Assembly (NCBI GenBank): GCA_040752295.1
Contig: JBFMFE010000072.1
Span: 1-34,435 of the forward strand
Reading direction: 5' to 3'
Length of the DNA: 34,435 bases
From: JBFMFE01 sp040752295
Lineage (GTDB): Bacteria; UBP15; UBA6099; JBFMBQ01
Positions 8,137 through 15,476 of this stretch are shown piece by piece. Each line of letters starts with the position of its first letter. Position 1 is the first letter of the stretch. A program made the position numbers and the translations under genes. The notes beneath the pieces were generated by a model. It did not search any database. It was not told where the DNA came from and saw only the letters and a list, made by a program, of their open reading frames with translations.

Positions 8137-9503
8137 AAACAAAACACACACGCCACGGCAGCTGGAAAAACCCGCCCCCGCAGAACCTCCGCTGGAAAGG
8201 CGTCGTGGAAGGTTTCTACGGCAAACCCTGGAGCGCCGCCGCGCGATGCCGCCTGTTTCCCTTCATGAGAGAAAAAAGGCTGAACACCTATATCTATGCG
8301 CCCAAATCCGACCCGTTTCACAGGCGGAACTGGCGCCAACCCTATCCCCCGGCGCAAAAAAAATCGCTCAGCCGCCTCACCGCCGAAGCGCGAAAACACG
8401 GCATCGCCTTCTTCTGGGCTGTAAGCCCCGGACTTTCCATCCGCTATGACGACGCGCAAGACCTCAACGCCGTTGCCTCGAGGCTTTTCGAAGCGGCGGA
8501 TTTCGGCGCCTCAGGCTTCGCGGTCTTCTTCGACGACCTGCCCGCCGGCATTCACGCGAAACACGGAAAATTTCCCTCCCTCGCCGCCGCTCAGGCGCAC
8601 GTCACCAACCGCCTCTTCCGTCTTCTCGGCAGGAAACTCCCCAGCCCGACACTCTTCTTCTGCCCGACACTGTACTGGGGCACGGAGCCGGCGCAATACC
8701 TCAAAACCCTGGGAAAACAACTCGATGGGGACATCCAGATATTCTGGACCGGTCCCATGGTCGTCTCGCCCGAAATCACCGCCGCTCAAGCGCGGAAAAT
8801 GACGGAGATACTGAACCGCCCCCCGCTCCTTTGGGACAACTACCCCGTGAACGACTACAACCCGAACCGCCTGAACCTGGGACCCGTGATGGGACGCGAC
8901 CCCGATCTTCCAGCCCTCGTATCTGGATATTTCGCCAACCCCATGAATCAGCCGGAAGCCTCCCTCATCCCGCTCGAAACGATTGCCGACTTCCTGCGCG
9001 ACCCGCACGGCTATAACCCCCGCTCCTCCTGGAAACGGGCGTTCCGCCGCGCGGCGGGCGGCGGTCCCTCTCGCGCGCTGCTCATCGCCGCCGGACTCCT
9101 CCGCCCCGGGTTTTTCCCCGGCGAGCCCCAGCCCAACCTGGCGGCGGCTATGCGCCGCTTCCTCGACGCGCCGGACCCCGCCGATGAGAGGTCCGCTGCC
9201 GCCGCGCTGGGCAAAGAGTTAGCGCTGGTCAGAGCATCCGCCGCCCGGACCGCCGCCGTTCTGAAGCGAAACGGGCGGCTTTACACCGAGATCAAGCCTT
9301 TTTTGAAAAAAATCGAACTATCAGCGGTCGCGGCGGAATCGGCTCTGCGCTGTCGCTTTTCCGGCGAAAAAGAGAAGGAAAAAGCGTGCCGCGCCGCCGA
9401 AAAAACCCTGAAAAAAGCGCTTTCACTGCCCCATCAGGCGGCTTCGGGCTTGATCGAGGATTTCGCCGAAATCCTCCTCGAACGAAACCTCACGGGCACA
9501 TAA
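8133..9503 (+). CDS. GH84 beta-N-acetylglucosaminidase (O-GlcNAcase-like)
   Basis: A 456-aa protein with the full catalytic signature of glycoside hydrolase family 84: GVVEGFYGKPWS (residues 23-34), NTYIYAPKSDPFHRR (51-65), and the catalytic aspartate pair Asp134-Asp135 in VFFDDLP. Further on are IFWTGPMVVSPE and LLWDNYPVNDYNPNRLNLGP, typical of this family. These enzymes cleave GlcNAc from proteins, hyaluronan fragments or glycoconjugates by substrate-assisted catalysis. The C-terminal 150 residues look helical. No signal peptide is seen with GTG 8133, so it is predicted cytoplasmic, unlike many secreted GH84 toxins. GTG 8133 overlaps the rlmD stop by four bases, implying coupled translation, although no clear ribosome-binding site precedes it. 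Confidence 0.88.
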   Translation: MKTKHTRHGSWKNPPPQNLRWKGVVEGFYGKPWSAAARCRLFPFMREKRLNTYIYAPKSDPFHRRNWRQPYPPAQKKSLSRLTAEARKHGIAFFWAVSPGLSIRYDDAQDLNAVASRLFEAADFGASGFAVFFDDLPAGIHAKHGKFPSLAAAQAHVTNRLFRLLGRKLPSPTLFFCPTLYWGTEPAQYLKTLGKQLDGDIQIFWTGPMVVSPEITAAQARKMTEILNRPPLLWDNYPVNDYNPNRLNLGPVMGRDPDLPALVSGYFANPMNQPEASLIPLETIADFLRDPHGYNPRSSWKRAFRRAAGGGPSRALLIAAGLLRPGFFPGEPQPNLAAAMRRFLDAPDPADERSAAAALGKELALVRASAARTAAVLKRNGRLYTEIKPFLKKIELSAVAAESALRCRFSGEKEKEKACRAAEKTLKKALSLPHQAASGLIEDFAEILLERNLTGT

Positions 9504-9575
9504 AGTGTTCAAAAAGGGACGGAAAACGTCGCGCAAGACGAAAAATCCGCACAGAATGTAAGAAACTGAAGTTGT

Positions 9576-9770
9576 TCAACGCTCTTCGCGTCGCCCTTTT
9601 CCCTGTCCGAACCGGGGCGGCGCCGACGCGAAAATCTCGTCCGTCCGTTTACTCCACTTTGCGAGTTCCACGGGGTCGAATTTCTCCGGGTATTCCGCGT
9701 AGTGTTTCTCGAGCGCGTCCGACAGCACCGCCAGGCGGAGCAGCCGGGCGGCGAACCGCGGGCGGCGTTC
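9576..9770 (-). other. In-frame coding-like continuation of the small gene past its TAA
   Basis: Immediately after the TAA at 9773-9771, the same minus-strand frame stays open for 64 codons to a TGA at 9578-9576. The codons have very GC-rich third positions like real genes here. The peptide (LSDALEKHYAEYPEKFDPVE, then KWSKRTDEIF) looks like genuine protein. A separate start would have to be GTG 9728, which has no ribosome-binding site. It is either the second half of a gene broken by a nonsense change, a readthrough extension, or a separate 50-aa gene. I recognise no domain. Confidence 0.5.
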
Positions 9771-9980
9771 TTATTCCTTTACACGCGCTTTCACTTCCTC
9801 AGCTCTGAACATGTGCACCCATATCGCAAAATCCCCGGGAATATCCTCTTTTTTGCAGACACCGACCACCGGGATAGCTTCGTCGTCACGGTACTTCTCG
9901 TACATCATTTCGTTGATTTCCTCCACGATGGATTCGATGAAGACCCTGTCGTGCGCAGTCAGATTCCTTTCGTCCATCAT
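9771..9980 (-). CDS. Small hypothetical acidic protein, about 69 aa
   Basis: The start is supported by GGAGGT four bases before ATG 9980; a second ATG follows at 9977 and may be used instead. A promoter lies just upstream (9999-10027). The peptide is rich in Glu and Asp with a helical first half (VFIESIVEEINEMMYEKYRDDE) and a second half with VVGVCKKEDIPGDFAIWVHM. One Cys is present. I recognise no family. The frame continues past the TAA for 64 more codons, so this may be the first half of an interrupted gene of about 133 codons. It is separated from the upstream dus gene by a terminator and has its own promoter. Confidence 0.65.
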   Translation of the reverse strand: MMDERNLTAHDRVFIESIVEEINEMMYEKYRDDEAIPVVGVCKKEDIPGDFAIWVHMFRAEEVKARVKE

Positions 9981-9998
9981 GGTCACCTCCGGAAAAAT

Positions 9999-10027
9999 AT
10001 TTTACCCGACCCCTAAAGTTTTTCCAA
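9999..10027 (-). promoter_or_regulatory. Sigma70-type promoter for the small gene
   Basis: On the minus strand, TTGGAA (10027-10022) and TAAAAT (10004-9999) are separated by exactly 17 bases. The expected start lies about 12-15 bases before the GGAGGT site, leaving a short normal leader. Confidence 0.55.
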
Positions 10028-10059
10028 ACGCTGCCGATATATGTAACGAGTTGAAGTTA

Positions 10060-10078
10060 GTGTTGCCGATTGCAACAC
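10060..10078. promoter_or_regulatory. 7-bp hairpin upstream of the small-gene promoter
   Basis: GTGTTGC (10060-10066) and GCAACAC (10072-10078) are perfect arms around a 5-base loop. It lies between the dus terminator and the small-gene promoter, so it could be an operator or part of the terminator region. Confidence 0.35.
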
Positions 10079-10086
10079 CCTAGAGG

Positions 10087-10115
10087 AAAGCCGCTCTCCA
10101 AAAGGGGGCGGCTTT
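10087..10115 (-). terminator. Terminator hairpin downstream of dus
   Basis: AAAGCCGC (10087-10094) and GCGGCTTT (10108-10115) form a perfect 8-bp stem with a 13-base loop. Short T runs flank it on both strands. It lies 54 bases beyond the dus stop in the minus direction. Confidence 0.6.
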
Positions 10116-10168
10116 TCATACCTGACACCGGGAAAATCGCGACAGCGGCGAACCGCATCCGTGTGTTA

Positions 10169-11167
10169 TCATCGCGCGGCGCCCTCTTCATCCGCCTCCC
10201 GGTCATGCGGGAGCGCGTCCAGGCAGCATTCGAGTATTTTTTCGACCGATTTTGCGTCCGCCGCCGCGAGGAGAGCGCCGCGGAGCGACGCAGAGCCGGG
10301 CAGACCGCGCGTGCAGGCGGCGAAGTGCTTCCGCATCTCGGGAACGCCGCGCTTTTCGCCCGCCGTTTCGACGTGGAGCCGGAAGTGGCGGAGGGCGGTC
10401 CGGATTCTTTCCGGGTGAGATGGTTCCGGGAGGAGTTCGCCGGTTCGGAGGAAATGTTCCGTCCGCCCGATGATCGAGGGGTCGCGCAGCGCGGCGCGGC
10501 CAATCATGACCGCGTCGCAGCCCGTCTCGTCGAGCATCTTTTTCGCGTCGGGGGGCGACCCGACGTCGCCGGAGCCGATGACGGGGACGCCCGCCCTCTC
10601 TTTGACCCTGCGTATCAGCGTCCAGTCGGCTTTGCCCCTGAAACCCTGCTCCTTCGCGCGGGGATGGAGCGCCGCCGCCGAGGCGCCCGCTTCCTCGCAC
10701 AGGCGCGCCATAAGCGGCGCGTTGATCTCCCTTTCGTTCCACCCGGAGCGGAGCTTGACCGTGACGGGCAGGTCCACGCTTTCGACGACGGCTTCGACCA
10801 CCGCGGCGGCGCGCGGGGGGTCCCGCATGAGCGCCGCGCCGGATTCGGTCCTGACCACCTTGCGCACGGGGCATCCCATGTTGACGTCAATCGCGGCGAA
10901 TCTCTTCGTGTCCTCAAGTATGGACGCCGCCTCAGCCATGATGTCCGGATCGCTTCCGAAGAGCTGGGCGACGAGAATAAACCCGCTCGGAAGGGAGGCG
11001 TCTTTGAAAGCCTCCGGCGCGCCGCCGCGGACGATTCCGTGGCTGGTGAGCAGTCCCGTGTAAGCCGCCCCGCACCCGTGTTCCGCGGCGACGCGAAGGA
11101 AAGCGGGTGTGTTGTACCCGGACATCGGCGCGAGGATCACCGGAGTCCGAAGCACGAAGTCCGGCAT
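10169..11167 (-). CDS. dus: tRNA-dihydrouridine synthase
   Basis: A 332-aa FMN-dependent TIM-barrel enzyme that reduces uridines in tRNA D-loops. The N-terminus TPVILAPMSGYNTPAFL and the catalytic Cys99 in DVNMGCPVRKV fit the Dus family, as do VTVKLRSGWN, LHPRAKEQGFRGKADW and VIGSGDV...DAVMIGRAAL. The C-terminal helical tRNA-binding domain is present. ATG 11167-11165 overlaps the stop of the upstream gene by one base (TGATG), so the two are translationally coupled. The frame runs further upstream, but those codons overlap the neighbouring gene and do not resemble Dus. Subgroup (DusA/B/C) is not assigned. Confidence 0.92.
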   Translation of the reverse strand: MPDFVLRTPVILAPMSGYNTPAFLRVAAEHGCGAAYTGLLTSHGIVRGGAPEAFKDASLPSGFILVAQLFGSDPDIMAEAASILEDTKRFAAIDVNMGCPVRKVVRTESGAALMRDPPRAAAVVEAVVESVDLPVTVKLRSGWNEREINAPLMARLCEEAGASAAALHPRAKEQGFRGKADWTLIRRVKERAGVPVIGSGDVGSPPDAKKMLDETGCDAVMIGRAALRDPSIIGRTEHFLRTGELLPEPSHPERIRTALRHFRLHVETAGEKRGVPEMRKHFAACTRGLPGSASLRGALLAAADAKSVEKILECCLDALPHDREADEEGAAR

Positions 11168-12300
11168 CAGAACGAGAGCCTCCAGTTGACGAACTGATGG
11201 ATGCAGTACGCCTGCATCGCCGCGAGCGCGACCAGGACGGGGACGAGCAGCGCGCGCCTGCGCAGCAGCCAGCCGCCCGCCATGAACGCTGGGAACGCGG
11301 CGAGGACGTACCGGGGCAGACCCGTCAGGTTCGAGGCGCACATCGGCAGAAACACCGCGGCGAGGGCGTACAGACCGAGCGTCCAGCCGAACCGCCGCCC
11401 GGCTATCACGCCGAGCGCCGGGAAGATCAGAGCCGTGCCCACGTCTAACAGTGTCGCGAAGTTCAGGGGAGACGTCGCCGTGTAGAAGAATGAGAAAAGG
11501 GGCGAGGCAAGCCTGTGTCCCCAGTGCGACTGCGCCTCGAAGTATGCGCCGTACGATCCAGTGAGCGTTTTCAGGTAGAGGAAAAAAGCGGCGGCGCCGA
11601 GGGGGACGATGAGTATCGGGGCGCCGTCGCGCAGGAGCGCGGCGAAGCGCAGGTTTTTACGGATGAGGCGCTCGAAGACCAGCGCGGGAAACAGCACGAT
11701 TCCAGCGAGCCGCGTCGTTGAGGCGAGCGCGCCCGCCGTCCCGCTGCTCATCCACCCGCCGCGAAGCCCGGACTTCAACGACAGGACGCACAGAAAAAGG
11801 AAAAGCGACTCGCTGTATATCCCCGAGAGCAGGAAAGCGGAGGGAAAAAGGAGGAGCAGAAGAAGCGTCCCGCGCGCAGCCTCATCGCCGGCTTTCCCGG
11901 CGGTCAGGGAATAGAGTGCGAGGCACGCCCCTAAGAGGCAGGCGTTTGAAACGATAAGACCGGCGAGCGCGAGGCTGCCGGTCAGGGCGCCGACGGTTCT
12001 CATGATGAGGGGATATGCCGGGAAAACGGTCACGTTGCTCTGCGCGTCGGGTCTGTAGCTGTATCCTTCCCGCGCGACCTGAAGGAACCACAGGGCGTCC
12101 CACCGCCGCCACGGTTCGATCAGGAAGTGCTCGCGTCCGGTTGCGCCCCGCCACATGTGCGACTCCGGCGGCAGTTCCCTCGCGCCGGAGGCGTACACAG
12201 CGTACGTCACCCCGAAGACCCACAGGCGGGTGAGGAGGAAGATCGCGAGGCACGGTTTCCAGAACGGCGCGTTCCTTTTTGCGGTTTCCATTTTCTCCAT
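11167..12300 (-). CDS. PIG-V-like membrane mannosyltransferase
   Basis: A 377-aa integral membrane protein with about nine hydrophobic segments. Signature pieces of the PIG-V/GT76-type family are visible: WRRWDALWFLQVAREGYSY in the first extracytoplasmic loop, TVFPAYPLIM, SGIYSESLFLFLCV, and SNLTGLPRYVLAAFPAFMAG near the C-terminus. The eukaryotic relatives add mannose to GPI lipid from dolichol-phosphate-mannose. Bacterial homologues are common, but their acceptors are mostly unknown. ATG 12300 is the first start; ATG 12291 has GGAG just upstream and is a serious alternative, because a TATAAT lies only two bases before ATG 12300. It is co-directional and coupled with dus. Confidence 0.75.
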   Translation of the reverse strand: MEKMETAKRNAPFWKPCLAIFLLTRLWVFGVTYAVYASGARELPPESHMWRGATGREHFLIEPWRRWDALWFLQVAREGYSYRPDAQSNVTVFPAYPLIMRTVGALTGSLALAGLIVSNACLLGACLALYSLTAGKAGDEAARGTLLLLLLFPSAFLLSGIYSESLFLFLCVLSLKSGLRGGWMSSGTAGALASTTRLAGIVLFPALVFERLIRKNLRFAALLRDGAPILIVPLGAAAFFLYLKTLTGSYGAYFEAQSHWGHRLASPLFSFFYTATSPLNFATLLDVGTALIFPALGVIAGRRFGWTLGLYALAAVFLPMCASNLTGLPRYVLAAFPAFMAGGWLLRRRALLVPVLVALAAMQAYCIHQFVNWRLSF

Positions 12301-12334
12301 AGATTATATTCCAATGGGTTAAAATATACGGGTC
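12301..12334. promoter_or_regulatory. Compact divergent promoter region
   Basis: Only 34 bases separate two divergent genes. On the minus strand TATAAT (12308-12303) lies two bases from ATG 12300. On the plus strand TAAAAT (12320-12325) ends nine bases before ATG 12335. Neither gene has a clear ribosome-binding site here, so leaderless or near-leaderless transcripts are likely. Confidence 0.45.
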
Positions 12335-12889
12335 ATGCTGCTGAAAGGGTGCCTTCACGTTCACACGACCTGCTCCGACGGAAAACTCACGCCGCAGGAA
12401 GCCGCGGACGTTTACGCCGCAATGGGGTACGATTTCATCGCGTTCACCGATCACGACTACCTTCTGAAGCCGGACGCGGAAGAGGTGTACGACGGCGTGA
12501 AAACCGAGATGATCATTTTCAAGGGGGTTGAACTCACCGTTTTCGAGAAAGGGTACATCCACGTGAACAGGATACGCGGCGACGTGGAGGAACTCCACGT
12601 TCTGAATCACCTTGGAGAGTACGACCTGACGCTGGAACAGGTGATGGAGCGCATCGAGGCGACGGCGAAACGGTTTCCGCTCGACGCCGTGGAAATCACC
12701 ACGAAGGGTTTTCCCGACAGGGAGTTCGAAATCGAGGGGATAAGGTATCCGAAGATAGCGGGCGACGATTCCCACACGAGGGAAGGCTGCGGTCGCGCGT
12801 GGATCGAAATGGACTGCCGCAGGAGCAAGGATTCCATAATACGCGCCGTGAAGAGGGGCAGGTTCTGGAACTGCTACGCGAGGGGATGA
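12335..12889 (+). CDS. PHP-domain metal-dependent phosphoesterase
   Basis: A 184-aa compact PHP protein. Metal-ligand motifs are all visible: HVH (His8, His10) with Asp15, TDHD (39-41), Glu66, His88/His92 in HVLNHLGEY, and GDDSH (Asp144, Asp145, His147). Proteins of this size act as stand-alone phosphoesterases, for example on nucleotide or sugar phosphates. The substrate is not predictable. ATG 12335 is the only sensible start because HVH lies so close to it. No ribosome-binding site is present, which fits a leaderless message. A hairpin with a short T tail follows at 12972. Confidence 0.85.
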   Translation: MLLKGCLHVHTTCSDGKLTPQEAADVYAAMGYDFIAFTDHDYLLKPDAEEVYDGVKTEMIIFKGVELTVFEKGYIHVNRIRGDVEELHVLNHLGEYDLTLEQVMERIEATAKRFPLDAVEITTKGFPDREFEIEGIRYPKIAGDDSHTREGCGRAWIEMDCRRSKDSIIRAVKRGRFWNCYARG

Positions 12890-12971
12890 GCGCCGGAGAC
12901 GGAGACGGGTTTACGGGTTTAATCTCCGTTGATGACGGAAGGCTCGGTTTGGCGACTGTACAACGGGATTG

Positions 12972-12995
12972 ACCCGCCGGCGGCGGGCGGGTTTA
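12972..12995 (+). terminator. Terminator candidate after the PHP gene
   Basis: ACCCGCC (12972-12978) and GGCGGGT (12986-12992) form a perfect 7-bp stem with a 7-base loop, followed by TTAAAT. It separates the PHP gene from the thiolase cluster. Confidence 0.45.
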
Positions 12996-13093
12996 AATAT
13001 ACGTGCCAGAGCGGCCGGGAAACGGAGACCGGTCCGGGTCCCGGCGCCGTTACCGCCGCGAAGCCGGCGCCTATACGTAAGGGGGGATGGAAG

Positions 13094-14236
13094 ATGATAA
13101 AGAGGGTTGCCATCTGCGGGGTTGCGCAGACGCGGTACGAGTCCAACAAGTGGCATCAGCGGATGCAGGGAATGGCGCTCGAGGTGGTGGAAGCGATCAG
13201 GGAGCAGACGGGTGTGACGTACAGCGAGGACGGGGGGATAAACACGGTGGTCACGTGCTCGGACGACGTCTTCGACGCGCGAACGATTTCGGACAACGCG
13301 ATGACCGACGTGGTCGGCGCTCACTACAGGTGCGAGGAGAAAGTGGCGATGGACGGGATCAACGCCATTGCCTACGCCCTTGCGATAGTCCTCTCCGGAC
13401 ATGACGACCTGGTTCTGATCGTGGGGCACTGCAAGGAGTCCCAGTCGGAAAGCCGGAACACGTGCACGAATCTCGCTTTCGATCCGTTCTACTGCCGTCC
13501 CCTCGGGCTTGACTACCTCAGCGCGGCGGCGCTCCAGGCGCGGGCGTACATGGAGAGGTCGGGCGTCACCGACCGGCAGCTCGCGGAGGTGGTGTCGCAC
13601 GCGAGAAGGAACGCGGCGAGGAACCCGCTCGCCAACGCGAGGCAGCCTCTGACGGCGGAGGAAGTGATGAAATCGCCGATGCTGTGCGACCCCATCCGCG
13701 CGCTCCACGCCTACCCCGTCTCCGACGGGGCGATCGCCGTGCTCGTCGCCGCCGAAGAGCGCTGCAAGGAGTTCACCGACAGGCCGGTGTGGATAACCGG
13801 TTTCGCCAACTGCATGGACAGCTATTTTCTCGGCGACAGAGACCTTGCCGGGGATTTTTCCCTCCGCCGGGCGGCGGAAAAGGCGTACGGGATGGCGGGA
13901 GTGACCGGCGCGGGGGTTTTCGACCTGGTGGAGATTGACGCCCAATACGCTCACCAGGCGCCGATGTGGGCGGAGGTTCTGGGGTTGTGCCCGGAGAACG
14001 GCGGCGGCGCGTGGGTGGACTCCGGCGGGCTTGACGCGGCGAACGTGAATCCGTCGGGCGGAACGCTCGCCGGAAATCCGCAGATGTTGAGCGGGCTTTC
14101 GAGAGCCGCCGAGGCGGCGGTTCAGCTTCGCGGCGAGGCGGGCGGGCGGCAGGTGAAAGGCGCGAAGCGGGCGCTCGCGCACGGCACGTGCGGTCCAGCG
14201 GGACAGCACCAGGCGGTTCTGATACTTGAAAGCTGA
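13094..14236 (+). CDS. Thiolase-fold protein apparently lacking the catalytic Cys (SCP-x/DUF35-associated type)
   Basis: A 380-aa thiolase-fold protein. ATG 13094 follows GGGGGGA and gives the family N-terminus IKRVAICGVAQTRY; the frame is open further upstream but that part is unlike any thiolase. By eye alignment the nucleophile position (normally C-A-S-G-G) is A85-M86-D87-G88, with the downstream SGHDDLVLIVG spacing intact. The usual GHP motif near the C-terminus reads AGNP, so the His is also replaced (NPSGGTLAGNPQ). C-terminal AHGTCGPAGQHQAVLIL is normal for the superfamily. It therefore probably does not do ordinary Claisen thiolysis. It is the first of a four-gene run with a second thiolase-fold protein and two DUF35 proteins. 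Confidence 0.82.
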   Translation: MIKRVAICGVAQTRYESNKWHQRMQGMALEVVEAIREQTGVTYSEDGGINTVVTCSDDVFDARTISDNAMTDVVGAHYRCEEKVAMDGINAIAYALAIVLSGHDDLVLIVGHCKESQSESRNTCTNLAFDPFYCRPLGLDYLSAAALQARAYMERSGVTDRQLAEVVSHARRNAARNPLANARQPLTAEEVMKSPMLCDPIRALHAYPVSDGAIAVLVAAEERCKEFTDRPVWITGFANCMDSYFLGDRDLAGDFSLRRAAEKAYGMAGVTGAGVFDLVEIDAQYAHQAPMWAEVLGLCPENGGGAWVDSGGLDAANVNPSGGTLAGNPQMLSGLSRAAEAAVQLRGEAGGRQVKGAKRALAHGTCGPAGQHQAVLILES

Positions 14237-14255
14237 ACGGGGGGAGGGGGACGCG

Positions 14256-15476
14256 ATGAAAAAGCCGAAAAAAAACAGGAACGTCGGGATAATCGGCGTT
14301 GGGCAGACGATCTATTCCAGCCACCGCGAGGACGTCAACCAGGCGGAGATGGTGCACGAGGCTGTTGCGCTTGCTCTCAAGGACGCGGGGCTGACGAGGG
14401 ACGACATTGACTGCGTCGTGCACGGCAACATGGAGTTGTTCGAGATGGTGCATCAGCCCGACATCTGGCATACGATAGCTACCGGCGCGTACGGAAAATC
14501 CGCGTTCAGGCTCACGACCGGCGGCACCACCGGCACGACGGTCGTTTGCGCGGCGGACAACCTCGTCGCCTCCGGGCTGTACGATATAGTCGTCGCGATC
14601 GGCTTCGAGAAGCTCCAGGAGGGGCACACCACCGGGGGCATAACCAACATGGCGGACCCTCTGTGGGGGCGGCACCTTCAGACCGGCGCCCTCACGGACG
14701 CCACGGCGCAGGCGATGATCAGGGAGTTCGGCGAGGAGCGCGCGCTGCGCGCCGCCATGAGAATGCGGGTGCAGATGGACAAGCACGCCTGCCTGAACCC
14801 GAACTCGCACAGGAGCTTCGGGCTTGACTACAGCCAGATAGACGACCTCATGAAGAACTCGCCGCGCCTCGTGGGAGAGCTGCGGCTCATACACATGTGC
14901 TCGCAGAGCGACGGCGCATGCGCCGTCATCTTCGCCGGCGAGGAAAAAGCGAAAAAACTGAGCGACAAGCCCGTCTGGGTGCGCGATCACATAACCGTGC
15001 ACCGCGAGGAGACCTTCACCATGTACAGCCTCGATCCCGCGGACCGCGACCCAAGCTCCCACAGGATCGCCGCGCAGCGGCTCTTCGAGCGCAACGGGAT
15101 AACCAATCCCGTGGAGTATTTCGACGTTTTTGAGATGTACGACCCTTCCGCGTGGTGGGGGCTGGACTGGCTGAGGGATTTCATGCTGCTGGATGGAGAC
15201 GAACACCTGAAGATGGTCGAAAACGACGAGATACTGATCGGCGGGAAGATGGTCATGAACCCGTCGGGCGGGGTGGTCGCCGCAAACCCGATCGGGGCGA
15301 CGGCGATCGTGCGCGTCGCGGAGGCGGCGCTCCAGGTCCGCGGCGACGCGGGAAGGCACCAGGCGCCGGGCGGGGTGAGACACGCGCTCGCGTCCGGATT
15401 CGGCGGCACTTACTGGACGGTGCTTGTGATGCTCGAAAAGGACCTCGACTGGCAGGAGGTGAGTGCGGATGGCTGA
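14256..15476 (+). CDS. Second thiolase-fold protein, also apparently Cys-less
   Basis: A 406-aa protein starting at ATG 14256 with GGGAGGGG upstream, 19 bases after the previous stop. NVGIIGVGQTIYSSH and AIGFEKLQEG are thiolase-superfamily landmarks. The canonical Cys position aligns with Gly90 in TTGGTTGTT. The GHP motif reads ANP (NPSGGVVAANPIGATA), so the His is missing too. It is related to but clearly different from the 380-aa neighbour, so the two probably form a heteromer. Known relatives in complexes with DUF35 proteins include the steroid side-chain aldolase Ltp2 with ChsH2, BbsB with BbsA, and PhlC with PhlB. The chemistry here is not predictable. The stop overlaps the next gene by 8 bases. 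Confidence 0.82.
   Translation: MKKPKKNRNVGIIGVGQTIYSSHREDVNQAEMVHEAVALALKDAGLTRDDIDCVVHGNMELFEMVHQPDIWHTIATGAYGKSAFRLTTGGTTGTTVVCAADNLVASGLYDIVVAIGFEKLQEGHTTGGITNMADPLWGRHLQTGALTDATAQAMIREFGEERALRAAMRMRVQMDKHACLNPNSHRSFGLDYSQIDDLMKNSPRLVGELRLIHMCSQSDGACAVIFAGEEKAKKLSDKPVWVRDHITVHREETFTMYSLDPADRDPSSHRIAAQRLFERNGITNPVEYFDVFEMYDPSAWWGLDWLRDFMLLDGDEHLKMVENDEILIGGKMVMNPSGGVVAANPIGATAIVRVAEAALQVRGDAGRHQAPGGVRHALASGFGGTYWTVLVMLEKDLDWQEVSADG

Noticed and set aside
9771..9773. Pyrrolysine or selenocysteine readthrough at the internal stop
   Set aside because: The codon is TAA, which neither system uses, and no recoding hairpin was found.
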